From an uncultured Bacillota bacterium (GTDB lineage: Bacteria > Bacillota > Clostridia > Peptostreptococcales > Anaerovoracaceae): DNA of 6,578 nucleotides. Under the pieces are notes generated by a model. The model was not told the DNA's origin. It saw only the letters and a program-made list of their open reading frames with translations, and ran no database searches. This document shows, in pieces, positions 1 through 6,244 of this stretch. Position 1 is the first letter of the stretch. Each line of letters begins with the position of its first letter. The stretch lies in the NCBI GenBank assembly GCA_958448635.1, contig CAUDEQ010000086.1, positions 1 through 6,578 of the forward strand. Direction: 5' to 3'. The position numbers and the translations under genes are program-made.

Positions 1-27
1 ATAAAAAATCATAGTCCGGGAGTTATT

Positions 28-1446
28 ATGGATAGAAAGAGAATTATCAATTTACTTATGGGTCCCGCATTGTTCCTCATATGCGGGTTTTTCTTGCCGG
101 AAACGCTGTTTGCAGACTTTGCGGCAAGAGCTGCTGTGGGGACGATAGCGTGGATGGCATTCTGGTGGATCACGGCGCCGATAGATTATGCTGTAACGGC
201 GTTTCTTCCCATAGCCATCAACGCACTTATAGAGATGACGGATATGTCGGCTATAATATCCAACTATGCGTCCGAAACGATACTGCTCCTGTTGGGAGCG
301 TCCATCATAACCGTATCATGGGAGGAAACGGGGCTGGACAAGAGGATAGCCGCCAGATTTCTGGGGCTCATCGGAGACAATCTGAGATATCAGATAATGT
401 TCTGGTTCATATTATCGGCACTGCTGTCATCGATACTTCCCAATGCAGTGGTATGCGCCACCATGACGCCTATAGCCGTTGCGATGCTCACATACATAGG
501 TGAAGGGAACATTGGCGAAAGCCGCATAGGCTCCAAGCTGCTGCTGACCATAGCATACGCTGCAGGCCTTGGCGGCATAGCCACACCGCTGGGAGGCGCC
601 ATGAACCTTGTCACGGTGGATTACATTCAGCAGATAACAGGCGAGGAATATATATACATGCACTGGGTCATCAGGTTCATGCCTATATTCATCGTGCTGA
701 TGATTTTGAACATACTGTTCATGCTTCGAGATGTCAAGAAGGACGAAAGCCTTGGAGGCTCCAGAGAATTCTTCATCAATGAGTACAAGAGGATGCCTCC
801 GATGAAGCTGGAGGAAAAATGGTCTCTGGCTCTTTTCGTCATCGCAACCGTTCTGGCATTTACGAGACAGCTGTATCAGGATATTCTTCCGGGTCTTAAG
901 CCTGCGTATGCTTTTATCATATGCGGCATCATAACCTTCCTCATCGTCGATAAGGATGGAAAGCGTGTGATGGTCTGGAAGTCGGCTCAGAAGAAAATCA
1001 TATGGGAGCTGATATATATCTTTGCGGGAGGTCTTGCGGCAGGTACGCTCATAAGCGATACGGGAGCCGCCCAGAGCATAGGCGATGCTGTGACGAAGCT
1101 GGGACTTACCGGCGGACTTCTGACGGTATTCGTAATAATAACGGTAACGCTGCTGATGTCGGATATCACATCGAATACGGCTACGGCGGCAGTCGCCATA
1201 CCTATAGTCATATCGATAGTTCAGGGAATAGGTCTGAACCCTATCCCGTATATATACATAGCATCCATAGGCGTCAATCTTTCCTATATGCTGCCGACGT
1301 CAATAAGGGCAGTTCCTGTGGGATACGGGCTCTCGCCTAAATACATGCTGAAGGAAGGCTGGAAGATGAGTTTACTTGTCATAATATCCATGACTGCGCT
1401 TTCATACGCTCTTCTGGAATACTGGCCGGCATTCAGCATTGCCTAG
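28..1446 (+). CDS. SLC13/DASS-family sodium:anion (dicarboxylate-type) symporter
   Basis: A 472-aa polytopic inner-membrane protein, a usual length for the divalent anion:Na+ symporter family. These carriers import dicarboxylates, tricarboxylates or sulfate with sodium. Hydrophobic segments run throughout, from about residue 7 to 467. The second signature, S382-N383-T384 in LMSDITSNTATAAVAIP, is intact and in the family forms a substrate/Na+ site. The G-rich stretch GLGGIATPLGGAMN (180-193) matches the family's GGIxTPxGxxxN motif. The first SNT-type hairpin is altered to P138-N139-A140, and the C-terminal hairpin reads MLPTSIRAVP (421-430) instead of the common MLPxxTPPN. Substrate specificity therefore cannot be read from the sequence. 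The ATG at 28 has GGGAG five bases upstream. It ends in TAG, and no clear terminator follows before the next gene. Confidence 0.93.
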   Translation: MDRKRIINLLMGPALFLICGFFLPETLFADFAARAAVGTIAWMAFWWITAPIDYAVTAFLPIAINALIEMTDMSAIISNYASETILLLLGASIITVSWEETGLDKRIAARFLGLIGDNLRYQIMFWFILSALLSSILPNAVVCATMTPIAVAMLTYIGEGNIGESRIGSKLLLTIAYAAGLGGIATPLGGAMNLVTVDYIQQITGEEYIYMHWVIRFMPIFIVLMILNILFMLRDVKKDESLGGSREFFINEYKRMPPMKLEEKWSLALFVIATVLAFTRQLYQDILPGLKPAYAFIICGIITFLIVDKDGKRVMVWKSAQKKIIWELIYIFAGGLAAGTLISDTGAAQSIGDAVTKLGLTGGLLTVFVIITVTLLMSDITSNTATAAVAIPIVISIVQGIGLNPIPYIYIASIGVNLSYMLPTSIRAVPVGYGLSPKYMLKEGWKMSLLVIISMTALSYALLEYWPAFSIA

Positions 1447-1607
1447 GAGCCTGGTGTAATGTAAAGCGCACGGTGCGAGCCTGCCGGCGTTTTATGCAAA
1501 GGGCACGTAAAAGGCAAGTGCGGGCGGTGTACGTTCAGACGGCGCATGAAAAGCATAAATATGACGTGATGCATTTTCGATAAAAGATATGCGAGAAGGA
1601 GGAAAGA
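1447..1607 (+). other. Intergenic region between symporter and Fe-S protein genes
   Basis: This 161-bp spacer is relatively G/C-rich in its first two thirds, with short complementary pieces such as GCAC/GTGC pairs. None makes a stem followed by a T run, so I see no convincing terminator for the symporter gene. No good sigma-A promoter was found either. At the 3' end AGGAGG (1597-1602) lies five bases before the ATG at 1608 and is an excellent ribosome binding site. The two genes may be co-transcribed, but the spacing is too long to be sure. Confidence 0.5.
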
Positions 1608-2435
1608 ATGGGTATAAATCTTACAGGCGTCGACATAAAGTCGAGAATTGAAGCTGCGGTAAAGCGAGGAATCAAGGTATACGAGGATGAGTGCGGCAGG
1701 CAGACAAGATTCGGCGAGCCGCTGATAGGCTACGCCAATACATCGGAAATAATCTTCGATATGTTTTTCGATCACGATATATGCAAGCTGCCTCGAAAGG
1801 TATACAATCCTGCAAGAGCCGTAATAATCTATTTTCTGCCGTATGCAGATGATATCGTCAAGAGTAATCTCGGTGAAGGGGCTCCTTCGGAAAAATGGAT
1901 ACAGGCATACCACGATTCGACATGGGCAATGATGAAGGTGAACGCCAGTATTTCCGAGGAAATAGGGAAATTCGGCAGGCTTTCATCCCTGTGCAATGTG
2001 CCCAACGACTGGATTGAGGAAAAGTGCGGACCTGAATGGAATTACAAGCTGGCGGCATATGTATGCGGGATGGGAGAACCGGGGCCCAACGGCTGCATCA
2101 TGACGGAGGCAGGGCCTGCAGGGCGTTTTGGAGGAATAATGACGGATATAAATCTCGTTCCTGACAGGGATTTCGGCTTCAGCAATACGGAGAGCAGAGC
2201 CCATACTCCGCAGATGGAGGAAGAATACGAGAAGATAATGGCAGCCTCATGCTACAAGGGCTGGTGCGGAGATGGAAAAGTCTGCACATGCGGCGAGAGC
2301 CTGATTTCCATCTGTCCGGCAGGAGCGATTTCCGGCGAAGGCATCGACAGGAAAAAGTGCCAGAGCTATTGCAAAACCATAAACGAATCCGTTCCGACAC
2401 CTGATATGTGCGGAAAATGTTATCTGACCAGATGA
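1608..2435 (+). CDS. QueG-like (epoxyqueuosine reductase-related) 4Fe-4S double-cluster protein
   Basis: A 275-aa soluble, cysteine-rich protein. The N-terminal part carries GEPLIGYANTSE (36-47) and ARAVIIYFLP (69-78), resembling the front domain of short QueG-like proteins common in anaerobes. The middle KLAAYVCGMGEPGPNGCIMT (147-166) and GRFGGIMTD (172-180) match the QueG-type K-AA--AG-G--G-N------G---G-I-TD core, which in QueG lies around the corrinoid. The tail has C215, C220, C226, C228, C236-P, then KKCQSYCKTINE (249-260, like QueG's RCISYLTIE) and C268-x2-C271, consistent with two [4Fe-4S] clusters. It is shorter than true QueG (about 350-380 aa) and lacks the final CPWN-type motif and C-terminal repeats, so tRNA epoxyqueuosine reduction is not assured. 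The true role is probably a redox reaction in the cytoplasm, substrate unknown. It starts after a perfect AGGAGG and stops in TGA. Confidence 0.9.
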   Translation: MGINLTGVDIKSRIEAAVKRGIKVYEDECGRQTRFGEPLIGYANTSEIIFDMFFDHDICKLPRKVYNPARAVIIYFLPYADDIVKSNLGEGAPSEKWIQAYHDSTWAMMKVNASISEEIGKFGRLSSLCNVPNDWIEEKCGPEWNYKLAAYVCGMGEPGPNGCIMTEAGPAGRFGGIMTDINLVPDRDFGFSNTESRAHTPQMEEEYEKIMAASCYKGWCGDGKVCTCGESLISICPAGAISGEGIDRKKCQSYCKTINESVPTPDMCGKCYLTR

Positions 2436-2545
2436 CAGAGCCTTCAGAAATGATGACTCTGTATAAAAGATAATAAACAGAGGGCAAAGCCCGATGACAT
2501 ATCGTCGGCATCGTTAATACCGCCATAGATATTTGTTGAATCATG
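2436..2545 (+). other. Convergent intergenic stretch with small hairpins
   Basis: This lies between the Fe-S gene stop and the terminator. It contains minor stems: GGGC-AAA-GCCC (2482-2492) and CGATGA-CATA-TCGTCG (2492-2507, one G-U pair). Neither is followed by a T run, so they are more likely 3' UTR structure than terminators. No ORF of note was seen. Confidence 0.35.
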
Positions 2546-2585
2546 AAAAATCCCCCTGAGATCCTTGACGATCAGGGGGATTTTT
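2546..2585. terminator. Bidirectional intrinsic terminator
   Basis: A perfect 14-bp inverted repeat, AAAAATCCCCCTGA (2546-2559) and TCAGGGGGATTTTT (2572-2585), encloses a 12-nt loop. The GC-rich inner stem is flanked by A5 on one side and T5 on the other, so it works in both directions. It would end plus-strand transcripts from the QueG-like gene and minus-strand transcripts from cstA, whose stop codon lies 53 bp away. Confidence 0.93.
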
Positions 2586-4078
2586 GCATGCTTGAGATTA
2601 TTGTCAGTTTGAAGTTATATCATCTGATGAGCGCTCATTACGCTTCAGATACTATTTCCTTGTTTTTCTTCTGGTTCTTCATGGTTATAACGCCTTCAAC
2701 TGCCAGAACTACGGCAAGGATGATGAGCAGAACTGCCAGTACAACCAGCAGCAGAGCCCAGCTGTCGCCTCCTACCCATGCAGTGTACTTAGCATGAATA
2801 GTCATTGCCAGTGAAGTGATGGTAACGATCAGCATGAACAGCATAGGTATGAAGAACATCTTGTTGTTCTTTCCGATCTTACCAAGCCATGTGGCAACTG
2901 CCATGAGACCCAGAGCTGCCAGAAGCTGATTGGCTGCTCCGAAGAGAGGCCAGATCTTGGCGTATCCCGTCATTCCCAGAGCGATACCGGCAACAACCGT
3001 GATAACCGTAGCAACCAGCGGATTTACGAGAACCTTTCTTACACCTGTCAGATCCTTGATATCCTCGCCCGGCTTAACCCAGAACTCCTGGAACATGTAT
3101 CTTGCCAGTCTTGTGGCAGTATCCAGGGATGTCAGGCAGAATGCCGATACAGTCAGGATCAGCAGTGCATATATGATATCCTTGACTCCGTCGAGAACAG
3201 GAAGTGTAGCGCACATTTCCGAAACGCCTGTAGCGAATACAGCCGTAGGAGTGGTTATTCCTCCCGGAACGTACTGACTCCAGATGTAGCCTACAGCACA
3301 GAGGGAGATAACTGCCAGTCCGCACTCGATGAGCATGCCGCCGTAAGCTATAGGACGTGCATCACGCTCGTTGTTCAGCTGCTTGGCGGTGGTTCCCGAG
3401 CCTACCAGTGAGTGGAAGCCTGAGATAGCGCCGCATGCGATGGTAACGAACAGTGCAGGGAACAAAGCTCCCAGTGATATTCCGGCTCCGTATTCAGCAG
3501 AGTCGATGAAGCCTGTGAATGCAGGAATTTCAAGGTTTGCATTTCCGGTGATGCCTGCGCCCACGATACCTACGACGGCAACTATCATCATGCCGTAAAG
3601 CAGGAATGAGCTGAGATAATCACGAGGCTGCAGCAGAATCCATACAGGAGTTACCGATGCCGCCGTGATATAGATGCCCACGATGATCATCCATACAGGC
3701 TGGCTGAGATAAAGCGGATGCCAGTTGATGCCGATGGCCATGCAGATGACTATGGCTGTAACGCCGATAACAGATGCAATACCAAGAGGTGCATTTTTTC
3801 TGTAGACGAATATTCCGAAAATGATGGCAACCACGATGAACAGAATTGATATCATGGCAGTAGTGGCGTTGGCACTGCTGGCCTCCATGTCCACAGCTCC
3901 GGTGGAGTCATATGTAGCCATGAATGTGTTGGCTACGATCGAAGCGAATGCGGCAACAACCAGTATGAGCGTCAGATATGAGAATATGATGAACAGTCTC
4001 TTTGCTTTGAGGCCCATGGAGCTGGCGATTACCTCTCCGATGGACTGACCTTTGTTCCTGATGGAAGCGAACAATGCG

Positions 4079-4100
4079 CCGAAGCCATGAGTGGCTCCGA
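4079..4100 (-). other. Stem-loop in cstA mRNA downstream of the in-frame TGA
   Basis: In the sense RNA, UCGGAGCC-ACUCAU-GGCUUCGG forms an 8-bp stem (two G-U pairs) with a 6-nt loop. It begins 23 nt after the UGA, and the apical loop starts 31 nt after it. The distance falls in the range described for bacterial SECIS elements, but the loop lacks the early G usually required. Being inside coding sequence, it may be coincidental. Confidence 0.35.
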
Positions 4101-4122
4101 TGAATATACCGCCTATCAGTAC

Positions 4123-4125
4123 TCA
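4123..4125 (-). other. In-frame TGA at a tryptophan position of cstA
   Basis: The triplet tca on the plus strand is TGA in the cstA frame (codon 87). One transition from TGG would produce it. The next base is G, not the C that favours leaky readthrough. UGA is used as the normal stop by the QueG-like gene and the 171-aa gene in this window, and all other Trp residues in the recognised genes are TGG. Confidence 0.95.
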
Positions 4126-4434
4126 TAAAAATACGGGAACCCAGCCGAATACAGCCGCCTGGATCGGTCCGTTTATTGGACCTGCGCCTGCTATTGATGA
4201 AAAGTGATGGCCCAGGAGAACCGGTGCCTTTGCAGGAACGTAATCTCTTCCGTCCTGAAGCACGTGTGCGGGCGTCTCTCTTTTTTCGTCGATGCCCCAC
4301 TCTCTGGCAAGCCATTTACCGTAGGTGATGTAGCCTATGAACAGCACAAGCACGCCTATCAGTAGAATAAATACAGCGTTCATAATTCTTACCTCGATTC
4401 TTTATATATTTATTATTTGGTGCCTTTGTTTATA

Positions 4435-4452
4435 TGATGATGTATATCATCA
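4435..4452. repeat. Inverted repeat at the 3' end of the 171-aa gene
   Basis: TGATGAT-GTAT-ATCATCA is a perfect 7-bp inverted repeat with a 4-nt centre, overlapping the TGA stop of the minus-strand 171-aa gene and sitting about 50 bp upstream of cstA. It has too few G/C pairs to be a terminator. It could be an operator for cstA or an mRNA processing stem between the two cistrons. No T run follows. Confidence 0.4.
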
Positions 4453-4965
4453 GCTCGCATTGTACAAGTATTTCCTGAAGTCCTTGACAAGGTCTCTTGC
4501 AGCGGCATTCCCGGTGATTTTGCCGTTTTTAAGGTCGATGACCATGAGCCTCAAATCGCAGTAGCCACGGATGGAAAGCATGTAATCTCTGTGGAATCTG
4601 CTTTTTTTCACGCAGGCTGCCGTTTCATGCGAAATGCCGTCCTCGCATATGAATATGCCTGTGACATAGGAATACATGTGATCCTTTACAGGATTTTTTT
4701 CACCCTTGCGGACTAAGGCAGGCTCTATATAGTCGATGGTCTGCTCCATAAAAGCCTCGATGTCCGAAGGCTTCACCTCCGGCATCTGCCTGAAGAAGAC
4801 ATGCTCGAAGCAAAGCGCACGCCACAGCTCCGCCTTTTTTACCAGAACGTATTTGGAATTTGTGATGTTGCAGTAGCCGTATGCATCGTACACGGTGCTT
4901 CCGATGGTATAATCCTCGGTTATGTCGAAGCTCTGCCTATATGAATCCAAAAGTTTTTCAATCAT
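4450..4965 (-). CDS. Conserved clostridial protein of unknown function, upstream of cstA
   Basis: A 171-aa soluble protein with no signal peptide or membrane segment. I do not assign a function. It resembles an uncharacterised family I recall from Clostridia. The best-defined stretches are EDYTIGSTVYDAYGYC (17-32), SKYVLVKKAELW (37-48), HMYSYVTGIFICEDGI (96-111) and GYCDLRLMVIDLKNGKI (134-150). The last reads as beta strands ending in a basic, helical tail. Four cysteines (32, 52, 107, 118) plus C136 show no metal-site spacing. It lies 66 bp upstream of cstA on the same strand, with no terminator between, so the two probably share a transcript. That makes a role linked to the transporter or its expression possible but unproven. 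The ATG at 4965 has GGAGAG upstream at a rather long spacing. It stops in TGA. Confidence 0.87.
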   Translation of the reverse strand: MIEKLLDSYRQSFDITEDYTIGSTVYDAYGYCNITNSKYVLVKKAELWRALCFEHVFFRQMPEVKPSDIEAFMEQTIDYIEPALVRKGEKNPVKDHMYSYVTGIFICEDGISHETAACVKKSRFHRDYMLSIRGYCDLRLMVIDLKNGKITGNAAARDLVKDFRKYLYNAS

Positions 4966-5043
4966 TTTTTGTTATGCTCTCCATAAATTTTTTTGAACCC
5001 TGATAGATTAGAGCACAAAAAAACAAAAAGAAAAGAGATTATT

Positions 5044-5070
5044 TTTATATAGAATAAAAATTCTTTACAA
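5044..5070 (-). promoter_or_regulatory. Candidate sigma-A promoter for the 171-aa gene / cstA unit
   Basis: Read on the minus strand, TTGTAA (5070-5065) and TATAAA (5049-5044) are separated by 15 bp; shifting the -35 one base to TTTGTA gives 16 bp. It lies about 80-100 bp upstream of the ATG at 4965 in A/T-rich DNA. The spacer holds a palindrome, AGAAT-AAAA-ATTCT (5051-5064), that could be an operator. The short spacing and A/T richness keep confidence low. Confidence 0.35.
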
Positions 5071-5137
5071 AAATTGTGCTTCGTCGTGTTTTTCGGTGCC
5101 TCTTTAATGTCTGAATTTAGGCCCGGAAAAGGCAAGG

Positions 5138-5347
5138 TGCATGATACCCGTGAGAAAGAGGCATGCGGGCAAAGCTCAATGCTTTAATTTAATGCTCATA
5201 AAGGCAGAAGCGAAAAACATACAATCTGTTGAGCTTTGCATGATACGCCGAGCAGGAGCAAGCAATATGCATTGAACTAAAGAGATAACCCTTTGAAACC
5301 GCAAGCTGCGGCATCTGCATGATATGCCGAGCATATGCACATGCGTT
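5138..5347 (+). repeat. Three diverged copies of a TGCATGATA-headed repeat
   Basis: Copies start at 5138, 5237 and 5316. Each begins TGCATGATA. The second and third continue as C/T-GCCGAGCA, while the first reads CCCGTGAG. Each closes with ATGC 25, 30 and 25 bp from its start (5163, 5267, 5341), so every unit has GCAT...ATGC ends. Start-to-start distances are 99 and 79 bp, too irregular for a CRISPR array, and the units are too divergent for recent duplication. They could be protein-binding sites or remnants of a small palindromic repeat element. Confidence 0.5.
5169..5239 (+). repeat. Long-range 11-bp inverted repeat
   Basis: GCAAAGCTCAA (5169-5179) is exactly complementary to TTGAGCTTTGC (5229-5239), with 49 nt between. 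As RNA this would close a 71-nt domain. The right arm overlaps the start of the second TGCATGATA repeat. It has no T run and no family match that I recognise. Confidence 0.45.
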
Positions 5348-5409
5348 GGTTTAATGCGATAAAATGTTAAATGAAAATGACGCTTTTTTACATATTTAGA
5401 GGGGGTGAA

Positions 5410-5559
5410 ATGCCTTTTTTTTTGCTAAAAAACAGCAATGAGCCCTTGAGAACGAAATATATATATGATATATTTAATGCGCTGAATTATATTTATTTTT
5501 TCGCTGCAATATACGGCGAAAGGATCGCAGTTTTTAATTTATTTTTAATGAAGGATTAA
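5410..5559 (+). CDS. Possible small hypothetical protein, 49 aa
   Basis: An open frame beginning MPFFLLKNSNEP and ending NLFLMKD. A strong purine-rich ribosome binding site, AGAGGGGGTG (5398-5407), is positioned two bases before the ATG core, with the AGGGGG part about six to seven bases away. The same frame opens earlier at ATG 5371 (62 aa), but that start lacks such a site, so 5410 is preferred. The product is aromatic- and hydrophobic-rich with no clear signal or motif. The DNA is much more A/T-rich than the surrounding genes, and composition alone could give such an ORF. It ends immediately before the promoter of the PepSY gene. I do not recognise it. Confidence 0.3.
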   Translation: MPFFLLKNSNEPLRTKYIYDIFNALNYIYFFAAIYGERIAVFNLFLMKD

Positions 5560-5587
5560 TTGGCGGTTAATGTGTGCAGTATATTAT
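5560..5587 (+). promoter_or_regulatory. Likely sigma-A promoter of the PepSY gene
   Basis: TTGGCG (5560-5565) and TATTAT (5582-5587) are separated by 16 bp, matching the -35 and -10 consensus at four and five of six positions. Transcription would begin near 5594, giving a leader of about 40 nt before the ATG at 5637. The -10 lies in a small palindrome, GTATATTATAC (5579-5589). Confidence 0.55.
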
Positions 5588-5636
5588 ACAGGCATACAAC
5601 AAAAACAATTTACTATGACGGAAAAGGAGTAAGGCT

Positions 5637-6206
5637 ATGGAAAACAAAGAAGTGAAGAAAAGCAAAAAGGGTAAAATAATAGCTATAATAGTGGCTGTTA
5701 TCGTAATAATCGTAGCAGTGCTGGTATGGTATTCCGGCATCATAGGCGGCATCAGTTCAGCAGAGGCTCAGGACATCGCTCGTCAGCAGGTACCGGGTTC
5801 AGCAGAAAACAGCACCATAACTGTTGTTGAGGATTTCGATGACATGAGAAAGACTTATGAAGTACAGCTGACTTATGAGAACATGCTGTATGAGTTCCAG
5901 ATCCTGGCAAGAAACGGCAAGATCGTAAATCAGGAATCGGAGCAGATCGGAATGCCTCAGACGACTCAGCCATCTGATCAGGCACCTGCAGCAGGCGATA
6001 TAGGTGTGGAAAAGGCCAAGGAAATCGCTCTGTCCAACGTATCAGGAGCTGCAGCAACGGACATCACCAAGGCAAGCCTCGATAATGAAAACGGAAAGCT
6101 CATATACGAAATCGAAATCATATACAACGGCACTGATTACGATTACGATATAGACGCTGCAACAGGTGAAGTTATCAGCTCAAGCAGCGAGTCCGTACAC
6201 AACTAA
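5637..6206 (+). CDS. Membrane-anchored protein with two PepSY domains
   Basis: A 189-aa protein. A lysine-rich N-terminus (MENKEVKKSKKGK) precedes one hydrophobic segment, about 13-33, acting as an uncleaved anchor that places the rest outside the cell. Two tandem repeats follow. PepSY 1 (about 39-101) has SSAEAQDIARQQVPG, then YEVQLTYENMLYEFQI and ARNGKIVNQESE. PepSY 2 (about 122-184) has GVEKAKEIALSNVSG, then YEIEIIYNGTDYDYDI and AATGEVISSSSE. A Q/P/T/A-rich linker (about 106-120) joins them. PepSY domains are known as inhibitory or regulatory modules of M4-type proteases and occur alone on Gram-positive surfaces. No peptidase is nearby, so its partner is unknown. The start is set by AAGGAG (5624-5629), seven bases before ATG. 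It has its own promoter upstream and a strong terminator downstream, so it is probably monocistronic. It stops in TAA. Confidence 0.92.
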   Translation: MENKEVKKSKKGKIIAIIVAVIVIIVAVLVWYSGIIGGISSAEAQDIARQQVPGSAENSTITVVEDFDDMRKTYEVQLTYENMLYEFQILARNGKIVNQESEQIGMPQTTQPSDQAPAAGDIGVEKAKEIALSNVSGAAATDITKASLDNENGKLIYEIEIIYNGTDYDYDIDAATGEVISSSSESVHN

Positions 6207-6244
6207 AGCAGGCCATTACAACGCTGCGAGCCTGTATACAGCTA

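Larger units (their letters stand above)
2638..4383 (-). pseudogene. cstA: CstA-family peptide/pyruvate transporter, interrupted by one in-frame TGA
   Basis: The reading frame spans 582 codons and encodes a many-segment membrane protein of the carbon-starvation CstA/BtsT family, which takes up peptides or pyruvate. The family hallmark GHHFSSIAGAGPINGPIQAA (58-77) is intact. A TM protein continues to a charged cytoplasmic tail (MKNQKKNKEIVSEA). Codon 87 (4125-4123) is TGA in the context VPVFL-TGA-VLIGG, where I recall relatives carrying Trp (FLWxLIGG). The frame is otherwise open on both sides: 86 codons before, 494 after. Residue 100 is Gly (GATHGFGALF) where relatives usually have Asp (HDF). 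The start is ATG at 4383 with GAGGT about nine bases upstream. A restart at TTG 4074 would lose the first membrane segments and the signature, so it is unlikely to give a working carrier. A recent nonsense mutation is most likely; recoding or a sequence error is possible. Family assignment is very secure, functional state is not. Confidence 0.9.
4966..5409. other. Gene-poor divergent intergenic region, about 440 bp
   Basis: No long ORF is supported here. The left part (to about 5080) is A/T-rich and holds the candidate minus-strand promoter. The right part (about 5100-5370) is richer in G/C and holds three degenerate TGCATGATA repeats and an 11-bp long-range inverted repeat. It also has short hairpins such as CCGCA-AGC-TGCGG (5299-5311) and CGGCAT/ATGCCG (5309-5314 with 5324-5329). 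It could be a decayed repeat element, a regulatory region or an unannotated RNA. Confidence 0.5.

Noticed and set aside
1447..1607. Terminator after the symporter gene
   Set aside because: Stem candidates are short or bulged and none is followed by a T run.
1443..1913. 156-aa minus-strand open frame
   Set aside because: It overlaps the well-supported QueG-like gene on the opposite strand, and its composition shows no family resemblance. It is a shadow frame.
2543..2797. 84-aa plus-strand open frame over the terminator
   Set aside because: Its start lies inside the terminator hairpin and its body is antisense to the cstA 3' end.
2638..4074. Separate gene starting at TTG 4074 inside cstA
   Set aside because: It begins in the middle of a conserved CstA stretch, in the same frame as the upstream part and without a convincing ribosome binding site. 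It is the downstream piece of one interrupted gene.
4123..4125. UGA read as Trp genome-wide (code 4 or similar)
   Set aside because: The QueG-like and 171-aa genes end naturally in TGA at family-consistent points, and every other Trp in the recognised genes is TGG. A UGA=Trp organism would use TGA often.
5138..5347. CRISPR array
   Set aside because: The repeats are imperfect, number only three, and have unequal spacing (99 and 79 bp). No cas gene is present.
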